Program-made: the position numbers and the translations under genes
Part shown: piece after piece, positions 1 through 6,380 of the stretch
How the letters are laid out: each line of letters opens with the position of its first letter
How positions within the stretch are numbered: position 1 is the stretch's first letter
Origin: Oscillospiraceae bacterium
Lineage (GTDB): Bacteria; Bacillota; Clostridia; Oscillospirales; Ruminococcaceae
Direction of reading: 5' to 3'
DNA: 16,528 nucleotides
NCBI GenBank assembly: GCA_020024185.1
Contig: JAHHUD010000034.1
Coordinates: forward strand, 1-16,528
The notes under the pieces: model-generated
Database searches by the model: none
Seen by the model: only the letters and a program-made list of their open reading frames with translations
Told to the model about the DNA's origin: nothing

Positions 1-156
1 TATTATATATGCTTATTTGAAATGTTTATAAAAGAATAAGTGGTTATTTTTAGAAAAAATATTAGTTATTTTTATTAAACATTAACGACTAATAAATTAT
101 ATATAATATATCTCAATTAAATTAAAATAATATATCAAAACGAACATATAGTATTA
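1..156. other. AT-rich gene-free stretch before the first promoter
   Basis: No start codon with a ribosome site, no long reading frame on either strand, no hairpin with a T-run and no repeat could be supported here. It may be the 3' flank of a gene lying left of the window. A TATAAT at 102-107 has no matching -35 box. Confidence 0.4.
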
Positions 157-185
157 TTGACAATATTTAACTTAAATGATATACT
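157..185 (+). promoter_or_regulatory. Near-consensus sigma-A promoter for the ygbA-ybaN/ABC operon
   Basis: A TTGACA -35 box at 157-162 is followed, after exactly 17 bases, by a TATACT -10 box at 180-185. Transcription would start near 192, which leaves a leader of about 215 bases before the first start codon at 408. The last base of the -10 box is the first base of the 30-bp palindrome at 185-214, so a protein bound there would block the start site. This arrangement is typical of a strong promoter held down by a repressor. The boxes are read directly; promoter activity is inferred. Confidence 0.8.
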
Positions 186-214
186 GATTAAGTTAGCAAA
201 TGCTAACTTAATCA
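185..214. promoter_or_regulatory. Operator O1: 30-bp palindrome over the transcription start
   Basis: Two perfect 14-base arms, TGATTAAGTTAGCA (185-198) and TGCTAACTTAATCA (201-214), flank a 2-base centre. The palindrome sits directly after the -10 box and covers the predicted start site, the classic position for a repressor operator. No T-run follows, so it is unlikely to be a terminator. The inner half-sites TTAGC/GCTAA match those of the MarR-family regulator SlyA (TTAGCAAGCTAA), but with four bases between them instead of two. They also resemble DtxR half-sites, though with the wrong spacing. The regulator is not encoded in this window. Confidence 0.72.
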
Positions 215-261
215 TAGCTTAATTTCTGAATAATGTTAAGTTAATTTTTTTTGGTTACAAA

Positions 262-277
262 GTTAGCTATCACTAAC
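262..277. promoter_or_regulatory. Operator-like site O2 (GTTAG-N6-CTAAC) in repeat copy 1
   Basis: GTTAG at 262-266 and CTAAC at 273-277 have the same half-sites and the same 6-base spacing as the core of the palindrome at 185-214. Its centre lies 70 bases downstream of the centre of that site. Only the five-base arms are kept, so affinity may be lower. It lies in the untranslated leader. Confidence 0.5.
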
Positions 278-341
278 CGAAGTACAGTGTTTATTTTATA
301 ATATAAATAAGTTGATGTTAAGTTATTTTTTTTGCTATAAA

Positions 342-357
342 GTTAGTTATTGCTAAC
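342..357. promoter_or_regulatory. Operator-like site O3 (GTTAG-N6-CTAAC) in repeat copy 2
   Basis: GTTAG at 342-346 and CTAAC at 353-357 form the third site with the same half-sites and spacing. It is centred exactly 80 bases after O2 and about 50 bases before the start codon at 408. One flanking base pair (A341/T358) extends the arms to six. Confidence 0.5.
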
Positions 358-407
358 TGATGTACAGTGTTTATTTTGTAATATAAATAAGTAGGTGTTA
401 GGTTATT

Positions 408-1205
408 ATGTTTTTAGTTTATATTGGTATAGTAGTTATAATTATTTATGTTTTATATAATTACATAATTTTAAATAGAAAACGAAATAACAATTTAGAC
501 GCTAAAAGAGAAAATGAAAAAAACATTGTTTATGAAATGATAAAGCTGTATTGCAAAAAAAATCATCATAGCAAAAACCAACTTTGTCCAAAGTGTGAAA
601 AACTCAATAAATATGCAATATCAAGAATAGATAATTGTCCATTTATGGAAACAAAAACATTCTGTTCAAATTGTAAAGTGCATTGTTATAAAAAAGATAT
701 GAGAAGTCAAATACAAATTGTTATGAGATTTTCAGGACCAAGAATGTTATTTCATCATCCAATAACAGCGCTTGGTCACGTTGTCGCAACTATAAAAGAA
801 AAAAGAGAATGGAGAACAAAAATGCAAATTAAAAAAATATTATTAATAGTGATAGGTTGTATAAGTGTATGTTTTGGAGCGATTGGTGCAGTATTACCAT
901 TTATTCCAACATTTCCATTTTTGTTGCTTGCGGCTTGCTGTTTTACAAGAAGTTCTGAAAAACTTGATAGATGGTTTAAAGGTACAAAGTTATATAAAAA
1001 TAACCTTGAATCATATGTAAAAGGTGAAGGAATGACGTTAAAAACAAAAGTTAAAATAATGAGTATAATAACATTGCTTTTAAGTATTGGGTTTATTATG
1101 ATGGATGCAGTTGTAGTAGGGAAAATAGTTCTTGTTTGCATATGGCTAATACATATGTTATATTTCACATTTGCAGTAAAAACAATTAAAGAGGGAGCAA
1201 GATAA
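408..1205 (+). CDS. Membrane-anchored YgbA-YbaN (DUF454) fusion protein
   Basis: This is a 265-residue protein with three parts. Residues 3-22 are a hydrophobic anchor. Residues about 40-130 match the YgbA family (nitrous-oxide-stimulated promoter family): LCPKC (59-63), C77, C86-x2-C89-x3-C93, then the typical MRFSGPRMLFHHP stretch at 106-118. Residues about 140-262 match YbaN/DUF454, with the GAIGAVLPFIPTFPFLLLA membrane motif, the RSSEKLDRWF segment and further membrane helices. In enterobacteria ygbA is repressed by the nitric-oxide sensor NsrR; the biochemical role of both families is not settled. The cysteine pattern could hold a metal or iron-sulfur cluster, which is inference. The site before ATG 408 is weak (AGGTG or AGG), whereas M139 at 822 has a better one, so the YbaN part may also be made alone. 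The stop overlaps the next start (TAATG), so the gene is coupled to the ABC pair. Family calls are confident; function is not. Confidence 0.85.
   Translation: MFLVYIGIVVIIIYVLYNYIILNRKRNNNLDAKRENEKNIVYEMIKLYCKKNHHSKNQLCPKCEKLNKYAISRIDNCPFMETKTFCSNCKVHCYKKDMRSQIQIVMRFSGPRMLFHHPITALGHVVATIKEKREWRTKMQIKKILLIVIGCISVCFGAIGAVLPFIPTFPFLLLAACCFTRSSEKLDRWFKGTKLYKNNLESYVKGEGMTLKTKVKIMSIITLLLSIGFIMMDAVVVGKIVLVCIWLIHMLYFTFAVKTIKEGAR
811..824 (+). promoter_or_regulatory. Internal ribosome site and ATG before the YbaN domain
   Basis: GGAGA at 811-815 lies 6 bases before an in-frame ATG at 822 (residue 139), exactly at the join between the YgbA part and the YbaN part. It is a better start than the ATG at 408. 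It suggests that separate YbaN protein could be made, or that two adjacent genes were fused and the old ribosome site remains. Confidence 0.45.
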
Positions 1206-2944
1206 TGATAGATAAAGAACTTTTAAGTATGCTGGGAAATAATAAAAAATATATTTTTTATAGTGTTTCTCTCATGATATTAAAATTAGTTGCCAATATT
1301 GGAACTACGGCAATAGTTTGTGTAATGTTGTTTTTGCTTACACAACATTCACAGGCTAAATATTATATTATTTTTGCAGTAGTTGCAGGTGCATGTATTT
1401 TTATTAAATATATAGCAACTTTGTATATAGAACAATTAAAGGATACATTAGGCAGGAGTGTTAAAAAAGAGCTACGACAAAAAACTTATAATAAAATTGT
1501 GAAACTTGGTGTAAATTCAACAGATAATATAAGCATGGCAGCTCTTACGCAGATGTCGATGGAAGGAATAGAACAATTAGATTTATACTATTCATCATAT
1601 ATACCACAGTTTTTCTATGCGATGATAGCACCTATTATTCTATTTTTTATTACTGTATGGATAGACTGGAGAGTTGCAGTTGTTCTTATTGCGTGTGTTC
1701 CTTTGATACCGGTATCAATTATTGCAGTATCAAAATATGCAAAGAAAATATTTGCAAAATATTGGGACAAGTACACTTCAATGGGTGATGTTTTTCTTGA
1801 CAGTGTACAAGGACTTAAAGAATTAAAAATATTCAAAGCAGATGAGGCACAACATCAAAAATTAAATGAAAGTGCTGAACAGTTTAGAAAAATAACAATG
1901 AAAGTACTTGTAATGCAACTTGCAAGTACAACAATAATGGATTTGGTTGCGTATGGTGGCGCAGGATTAGGTATATCTATGGCAATTATAGGTATAGCAT
2001 CAGAGAGAATTGACGTCATACAAGCATTATTTTTAATTCTTGTTGCTGTTGACTTTTTTCTTCCATTACGTGCATTTGGGAGTGCATTTCATATTGCGAT
2101 GAATGGTGTTTCAGCCGGCAAAAAAATTATTACACTTTTAAATTTAGAAGACCCACAATGGGGAAATGAAAATGTTGATGGGATAGAACTTAAAGTTGAA
2201 GATGTAACATTTTCTTATGATGGCAAAAGAGATGTTTTGAAAAATATAAATATGGAATTTACACAAAATTCTATGACATCAATAGTTGGTGAATCTGGAT
2301 GTGGTAAGTCTACAACAGTAAATATGCTTCTTGGTTATTACAAGTGTAAATCCGGAAATATAACAGTTGGAGGAAAACCAATAAGTAGTATTTCAAGAGA
2401 AGAATATTATTCACACATTGCATTGGTAAGTTATAATACATATATTTTTAATGAAACAATAAAACAAAACTTTATGATTGCAAATAGTAATGTTACAGAT
2501 GAACAAATATTCTCAGCGCTTGAAAAAGTTAATTTGTTACAGTTTGTAAAAGAAAATGGTGGTCTTGATAAAATAATAAATGAAGGTGCAGAAAATATTT
2601 CTGGCGGTCAAAGACAAAGACTTGCTCTTGCAATAAGCCTTATATCAGACAAAGATATTTACATTTTTGATGAAGCTACAAGCAATATTGATATTGAGAG
2701 TGAAGCTATTATTATCAAAAATATAAAATTTCTATCAAAAACAAAAACAGTTATAGTTATTTCTCATAGATTGGCAAATGTTGTCGAGTCCGATAGAATT
2801 TACTTTATGAAAAATGGCGAAGTATGCGAAGTTGGTAATCATAATGAGCTTATAAATCTTAATGCAGGGTATGCAAAACTTTACTTTGCACAGAAAGAAC
2901 TTGAAGAAGGCTACAATAGGGAGGAAGAAAAATGCAAAAAGTAA
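1205..2944 (+). CDS. CydD-like ABC transporter half (membrane + ATPase domains)
   Basis: This 579-residue half-transporter has an N-terminal membrane domain (about 1-320, about six helices) and a C-terminal ATPase (about 330-570). The segment YYSSYIPQFFYAMIAPIILF and the following DWRVAVVLIACVPLIPVSI resemble CydD, the thiol/haem-linked transporter of E. coli. ATPase motifs are Walker A GESGCGKST (362-370), signature ISGGQ (465-469), Walker B with D489 and catalytic E490, and switch H521. The Q-loop position is tyrosine (Y410 in VSYNTY) where its partner has glutamine, a real departure from consensus. The start ATG at 1205 overlaps the previous stop and has GAGGGAG at 1191-1197. The gene overlaps the next by 13 bases, which fits a 1:1 heterodimer. 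Substrate is unknown; it could instead be a drug or peptide exporter. Confidence 0.88.
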   Translation: MIDKELLSMLGNNKKYIFYSVSLMILKLVANIGTTAIVCVMLFLLTQHSQAKYYIIFAVVAGACIFIKYIATLYIEQLKDTLGRSVKKELRQKTYNKIVKLGVNSTDNISMAALTQMSMEGIEQLDLYYSSYIPQFFYAMIAPIILFFITVWIDWRVAVVLIACVPLIPVSIIAVSKYAKKIFAKYWDKYTSMGDVFLDSVQGLKELKIFKADEAQHQKLNESAEQFRKITMKVLVMQLASTTIMDLVAYGGAGLGISMAIIGIASERIDVIQALFLILVAVDFFLPLRAFGSAFHIAMNGVSAGKKIITLLNLEDPQWGNENVDGIELKVEDVTFSYDGKRDVLKNINMEFTQNSMTSIVGESGCGKSTTVNMLLGYYKCKSGNITVGGKPISSISREEYYSHIALVSYNTYIFNETIKQNFMIANSNVTDEQIFSALEKVNLLQFVKENGGLDKIINEGAENISGGQRQRLALAISLISDKDIYIFDEATSNIDIESEAIIIKNIKFLSKTKTVIVISHRLANVVESDRIYFMKNGEVCEVGNHNELINLNAGYAKLYFAQKELEEGYNREEEKCKK

Positions 2945-4608
2945 AAGTTCGCCGTAGTGGTGCAGTTATTATGGCAAATCTTATTCTTCTGCTTGGTAGT
3001 TTGGCTTATATTATGATACTTGCCGTTATAAATGGTTCTCTAGGTTTTATTTGTGCTATGGGAGTAACGATTTTCGGTTCAATAGGTATAGCAAAAACTC
3101 TTGGAGATGTGATTTCCATGTCTTATGGCACAATAATAGCTCTCACAATTGGTTGTGGTGTTATAAGAGGTGTACTAAGATATTTTGAGCAATATTCAAA
3201 TCACTATATAGCATTTAGACTATTAGCAGTTTTAAGAGATAAAATATTTACTGCACTTCGTATTTTGTGCCCTGCAAAACTTGAATGCAAACAAAAGGGC
3301 AATATTATTGCAATGATAACATCGGATATAGAAACATTGGAGGTTTTCTACGCTCATACAATTTCACCAATTTGTATAGCAGTTGTTGTTTCAACTTGTG
3401 TCTTTATATTTGTTGGTGTTATTTCTAGCTGGTATCTTGCATTTGTAGCACTGTTGGGATTTATTGTGATTGGTATTATCATTCCTTTGATTTCATCAGA
3501 AAAACTAAAGGAATTCGGAGTTGCTTATAGAACAGAATTTGCATCATTTAGTGCGTATTTTCTCGATAGCATTAAAGGAATCAAAGATATTGTTATTAAT
3601 AATGCCGGTAAAAAAAGAGAAGTTGAAGTAAGTTGTCGTTCTAATGTATTACTTGCAGAAACTAAAAAAATGAAAAAGAATATAGGTAAGTTTACTGCGT
3701 TGACAGAACTTATAATTTCTATATTTATTTTTATAACACTTGCAGTTGGTATTATTCTTGTTAATAAAGAAATGTTAACTCTTGGCAGAATGATAATTGG
3801 TGTAGTTACTGTATTTGGCTCATTTGGTCCGGTTGTTGCAATTTCTGCACTTCCAGGAAATCTTACACAAACATTTGCAAGTGGAGACCGTGTTTTAAAT
3901 CTTATTGAAGAAAAACCGGTGGTTATATCGGTTGAAAATGGTAAAAATCTTGACTTTGAAAATCTTAAAATTGAAAATCTTTCATTCTCTTATGATAATA
4001 AAATTCAAATCTTATCTGATATAAATATGTATGCAAATAAAGGAGAAATTGTTGGTATAATAGGGAAATCTGGATGTGGCAAATCAACATTACTTAAACT
4101 TTTGCTTAGATTTTGGGAAAAAGACAGTGGCAAAATTTTATATAATGACAATGATATTGATAATATTAACACAGATAGTCTTCTTGATAATGTAACAATG
4201 GTAAGCCAATCAACATATTTATTTGATGATACAATTGAAAATAATATTAAAATTGCAAAACCAGAAGCTACTCAAAAAGAAGTTGAAACAGCTTGTAAAA
4301 TGGCATCTGTTCATGATTTTATTATGACATTAAGTGATGGGTATAAGACAAGCGTAGGTTCACTTGGAGATAATCTATCTGCTGGTGAAAAACAGCGAAT
4401 TGGTTTAGCAAGAGCTTTCTTGAGGGGTTCAAAACTTATTTTGCTTGATGAGCCAACAAGTAATGTTGACAGTATAAATGAAGGAATTATTCTTAAAGCC
4501 TTAAAAGAACAGAAAAATGATAAATGTATTATTCTTGTTTCTCACCGTGAATCTACAATGTCTATAGCAGATAGAGTTTATAGTATTAAAGACGGTAAAA
4601 TAATGTAA
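2932..4608 (+). CDS. CydC-like ABC transporter half (membrane + ATPase domains)
   Basis: This 558-residue half-transporter is the likely partner of the preceding gene. The membrane domain carries a CydC-like stretch, RGVLRYFEQYSNHYIAFRLL followed by an RDKIF...CPAKL segment, close to the RYLERYVSHDATFRLLA pattern of that family. ATPase motifs are Walker A GKSGCGKST (378-386), Q-loop Q426, signature LSAGE (482-486, not LSGGQ), Walker B D506 with catalytic E507, and switch H538. A GGGAGG ribosome site lies just before ATG 2932, inside the end of the upstream gene. No terminator hairpin is visible after its stop. CydDC in E. coli exports cysteine and glutathione, has been linked to haem, and is needed for cytochrome bd; transfer of that role to this protein is inference. 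Confidence 0.88.
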   Translation: MQKVKVRRSGAVIMANLILLLGSLAYIMILAVINGSLGFICAMGVTIFGSIGIAKTLGDVISMSYGTIIALTIGCGVIRGVLRYFEQYSNHYIAFRLLAVLRDKIFTALRILCPAKLECKQKGNIIAMITSDIETLEVFYAHTISPICIAVVVSTCVFIFVGVISSWYLAFVALLGFIVIGIIIPLISSEKLKEFGVAYRTEFASFSAYFLDSIKGIKDIVINNAGKKREVEVSCRSNVLLAETKKMKKNIGKFTALTELIISIFIFITLAVGIILVNKEMLTLGRMIIGVVTVFGSFGPVVAISALPGNLTQTFASGDRVLNLIEEKPVVISVENGKNLDFENLKIENLSFSYDNKIQILSDINMYANKGEIVGIIGKSGCGKSTLLKLLLRFWEKDSGKILYNDNDIDNINTDSLLDNVTMVSQSTYLFDDTIENNIKIAKPEATQKEVETACKMASVHDFIMTLSDGYKTSVGSLGDNLSAGEKQRIGLARAFLRGSKLILLDEPTSNVDSINEGIILKALKEQKNDKCIILVSHRESTMSIADRVYSIKDGKIM

Positions 4609-4675
4609 AATAGAGCTTAGTAAAAATATCGCCAAACATATAATAATTTAGTAATAATTTTATATATTACATTAG

Positions 4676-4736
4676 TTGACATTATAAATTTATAAAATAT
4701 ATAATAAAAGCATACTACAATTAAGGAGGCTTTTAT
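4676..4736 (+). promoter_or_regulatory. Promoter and ribosome site of the zinc-ribbon membrane protein
   Basis: TTGACA at 4676-4681 and TATAAT at 4700-4705 are 18 bases apart. AAGGAGG at 4723-4729 lies 7 bases before the ATG at 4737. An 8-base inverted repeat, ATAAAAGC (4704-4711) and GCTTTTAT (4729-4736), brackets the expected start site and ribosome site. The first arm lies before the expected RNA start, so it would act as DNA, if at all. Confidence 0.7.
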
Positions 4737-5264
4737 ATGGATATACAATTTATATTGATTATGTTAATGGGGTTTTTATTGGTAAGTTGGCTTATTATAT
4801 GTTATATTAAATATTTTAAAGATTTAAAATCATATTTTATAAAAAACAGAAAAGATGTACTTGTGAAGTGCGAAAATTGTGGTTCGGAATATAGTGTTTC
4901 TTCAGAAGAATTTTATAATACATATTTTTCAAAAACAAAAAGTGTTAATAAAACAAAAATTAAAGGTATGGCTTTAGTTAATGAGCCGGAATATCTTTCT
5001 GTTTCTAAAAAATTTAATTGTCCTCACTGTAAAACAAAATGCTTTGCTCAGATTATAAATCCAATGCAGATTTTTCAGGAAAATAAAAGCATAGTAATGC
5101 AACATGGTATAAAATGTTTAATTAAAATGGCAATAGGTGGACTGATAATAATTATTATAATGAGCATACCAATTTCAATAGCTGAAAAAATAAGACTTAA
5201 TAAAGTTGAACAGATGAAACAAGAACGATATGAAAACTTTAAAAAAGACTATGGATTAAAATAA
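4737..5264 (+). CDS. Small membrane protein with zinc-ribbon-like cysteines
   Basis: I do not recognise this 175-residue protein as a named family. Residues 4-26 form an N-terminal membrane helix. A cytosolic-looking central region has CENC (45-48) and CPHCKTKC (95-102), the pattern of a split zinc ribbon with a spare cysteine. Residues 128-149 form a second membrane helix, followed by a charged tail (about 150-175, KVEQMKQERYENFKK) that may form a short helix. It has its own strong promoter and ribosome site and ends in a terminator, so it is a single-gene unit. Both it and the fusion protein at 408 combine a membrane anchor with paired cysteines, but I see no clear sequence kinship. Function is unknown. 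Confidence 0.75.
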   Translation: MDIQFILIMLMGFLLVSWLIICYIKYFKDLKSYFIKNRKDVLVKCENCGSEYSVSSEEFYNTYFSKTKSVNKTKIKGMALVNEPEYLSVSKKFNCPHCKTKCFAQIINPMQIFQENKSIVMQHGIKCLIKMAIGGLIIIIIMSIPISIAEKIRLNKVEQMKQERYENFKKDYGLK

Positions 5265-5280
5265 AATCTAAACTGAATAA

Positions 5281-5311
5281 AAAGCAGTTATTTTGTAATA
5301 ACTGCTTTTTT
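5281..5311. terminator. Bidirectional intrinsic terminator
   Basis: AAAGCAGTTATT (5281-5292) pairs perfectly with AATAACTGCTTT (5297-5308) around a TTGT loop. The T-run to 5311 serves the plus strand, and the A-run at 5279-5283 gives the U-run for the minus strand. It lies between the converging ends of the zinc-ribbon gene and the rluA-family gene. Confidence 0.88.
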
Positions 5312-5315
5312 ATAT

Positions 5316-5337
5316 TTATGATATATAATTATCATAA
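5316..5337. other. AT-only-stem inverted repeat after the rluA-family stop
   Basis: TTATGATA (5316-5323) and TATCATAA (5330-5337) are an 8-base inverted repeat with a 6-base loop, directly beyond the minus-strand stop codon at 5339-5341. It has almost no G-C pairs and no T-run, so it is probably not a terminator. It could stabilise the 3' end, or be chance in AT-rich DNA. Confidence 0.3.
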
Positions 5338-5338
5338 T

Positions 5339-6280
5339 TTATATTTTTTTGTTTTTAAAATTTTCAACAAACCAAGGCATAGGACATACAATCTCTTTAT
5401 AGGATAAGTAGCTTAACTGTTCATCTTCAATTCTTCCAAACTTAAAATAATAACTGCACAATAACTGGTATTTTAATTTTAATTTTCTGTTTAAATTATT
5501 ATCTCCATACTTACTATCACCAAGAATTGGCATACCAAGATAACTTAAATGTGCTCTTATTTGATGTGTTCTACCAGTATATAAATTTATATCTAATAAC
5601 CTATAGTTATCAAATTGGTCGATAGTTTTAATACCTGTTTCTATATTTTGAGAAGTTTTATTTATAGGTTTGGAACTTACAGAAACAAATCCACGCTGAG
5701 AATTTTTTGTAAGAAAATCTTTATATAGACCATCTTTGGCTGATGGATTGTTTTTGACAGCACATATATATTTCTTTTTTAACTGTTTATTTTTGAAAAG
5801 GTCAAACATAAAGTTTAATGTTTTGTCGTTTTTTGCAAGAAGAACAATACCGCTTGTTCCGGTATCTATTCTATGACACAATTGTGGTATTTGACCTTCT
5901 AAATTATTTTTATGGTAATAATGTTTTATTCTGTTTATTAAAGTATCAAAATTTCTCCAATCATCATCAATAACGCTTATACCAGATGGTTTATTTACAA
6001 CAAAAATATTATTGTCTTCATAAAGTATTTCAAGTTGGTTTGCGCTGAAAAGAAAAGCATTATCTTTGTTTGGAATGATAAAATATTCATCAGAAAAATA
6101 TAGAGTTATAATGTCTCCTTTTTTTAAGGTATAATTATTGTTGGGTTTTGTTCCGTTTACTTTGATTTTATTTTGTCGCAAAAATTTGTTAAATACACTA
6201 AGTCTTATAAGGGGGTATTTTTGACTTAAAAAGGTATAGATGCGTTCTTGTTTTATTTCTTTATATATAATTTCTTTCAT
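5339..6280 (-). CDS. RluA-family RNA pseudouridine synthase
   Basis: This 313-residue enzyme converts uridines in RNA (usually 23S rRNA) to pseudouridine in the cytoplasm. An N-terminal S4 RNA-binding domain covers about residues 25-68 (LSVFNKFLRQNKIKVNG then LKKGDIITLYF). The catalytic domain begins near residue 84 (LYEDNNIFVVNKPSG). It has the signature HRIDTGTSG at 136-144 with catalytic aspartate D139, and the later TGRTHQIRAHLSYLGMPILG block. Domain order and length fit RluC/RluD-type members, but the exact uridine target cannot be read from the sequence. The start is ATG at 6280 with GGTGA at 6287-6291 on the minus strand, 6 bases upstream. It is a single gene, divergent from the MATE gene and converging on the terminator at 5281-5311. 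Confidence 0.93.
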   Translation of the reverse strand: MKEIIYKEIKQERIYTFLSQKYPLIRLSVFNKFLRQNKIKVNGTKPNNNYTLKKGDIITLYFSDEYFIIPNKDNAFLFSANQLEILYEDNNIFVVNKPSGISVIDDDWRNFDTLINRIKHYYHKNNLEGQIPQLCHRIDTGTSGIVLLAKNDKTLNFMFDLFKNKQLKKKYICAVKNNPSAKDGLYKDFLTKNSQRGFVSVSSKPINKTSQNIETGIKTIDQFDNYRLLDINLYTGRTHQIRAHLSYLGMPILGDSKYGDNNLNRKLKLKYQLLCSYYFKFGRIEDEQLSYLSYKEIVCPMPWFVENFKNKKI

Positions 6281-6320
6281 AAATAATCACCGTATAGATA
6301 TTACCATAAAATAATTATTA

Positions 6321-6370
6321 TTTACAATATAATTTTAATATGATAATATATTTTTCGTATTTTTAGGGAG
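6321..6370 (+). promoter_or_regulatory. Probable promoter and ribosome site of the MATE gene
   Basis: TTTACA (6321-6326) and TAATAT (6344-6349) are 17 bases apart in the 100-bp divergent gap. AGGGAG at 6365-6370 lies 10 bases before the ATG at 6381. The boxes are moderate matches in very AT-rich DNA, so the promoter is less certain than the ribosome site. Confidence 0.45.
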
Positions 6371-6380
6371 AAAGATTTAT

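Larger units (their letters stand above)
233..416. repeat. 80-bp tandem direct repeat, about 2.3 copies
   Basis: Copy 1 (about 233-312), copy 2 (about 313-392) and a partial third copy (about 393-416) share the order ATGTTAAGTTA, a T-run, an ACAAAG or ATAAAG segment, GTTAG-N6-CTAAC, GTACAGTGTTTATTTT, and AATATAAATAAGT. Copies 1 and 2 differ by a 2-base indel and scattered substitutions. The ATG at 408 falls in the partial third copy where copy 2 has TTT. A TATAAT at 297-302 in copy 1 (TGTAAT at 377-382 in copy 2) could be a second -10 box, but no good -35 box precedes it. The layout suggests duplication of a leader or operator block. Confidence 0.75.

Noticed and set aside
185..214. Palindrome as a terminator of a gene to the left
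   Set aside because: It has no T-run and overlaps the -10 box of a near-consensus promoter; an operator fits better.
233..416. Tandem repeat as a CRISPR array or riboswitch
   Set aside because: The repeat unit is about 80 bp with no unique spacers and only about 2.3 copies. No known riboswitch core was recognised.
776..1168. Open frame on the minus strand inside the YgbA-YbaN gene
   Set aside because: It is antisense to a well-supported protein, with no recognised motif or ribosome site; a shadow frame.
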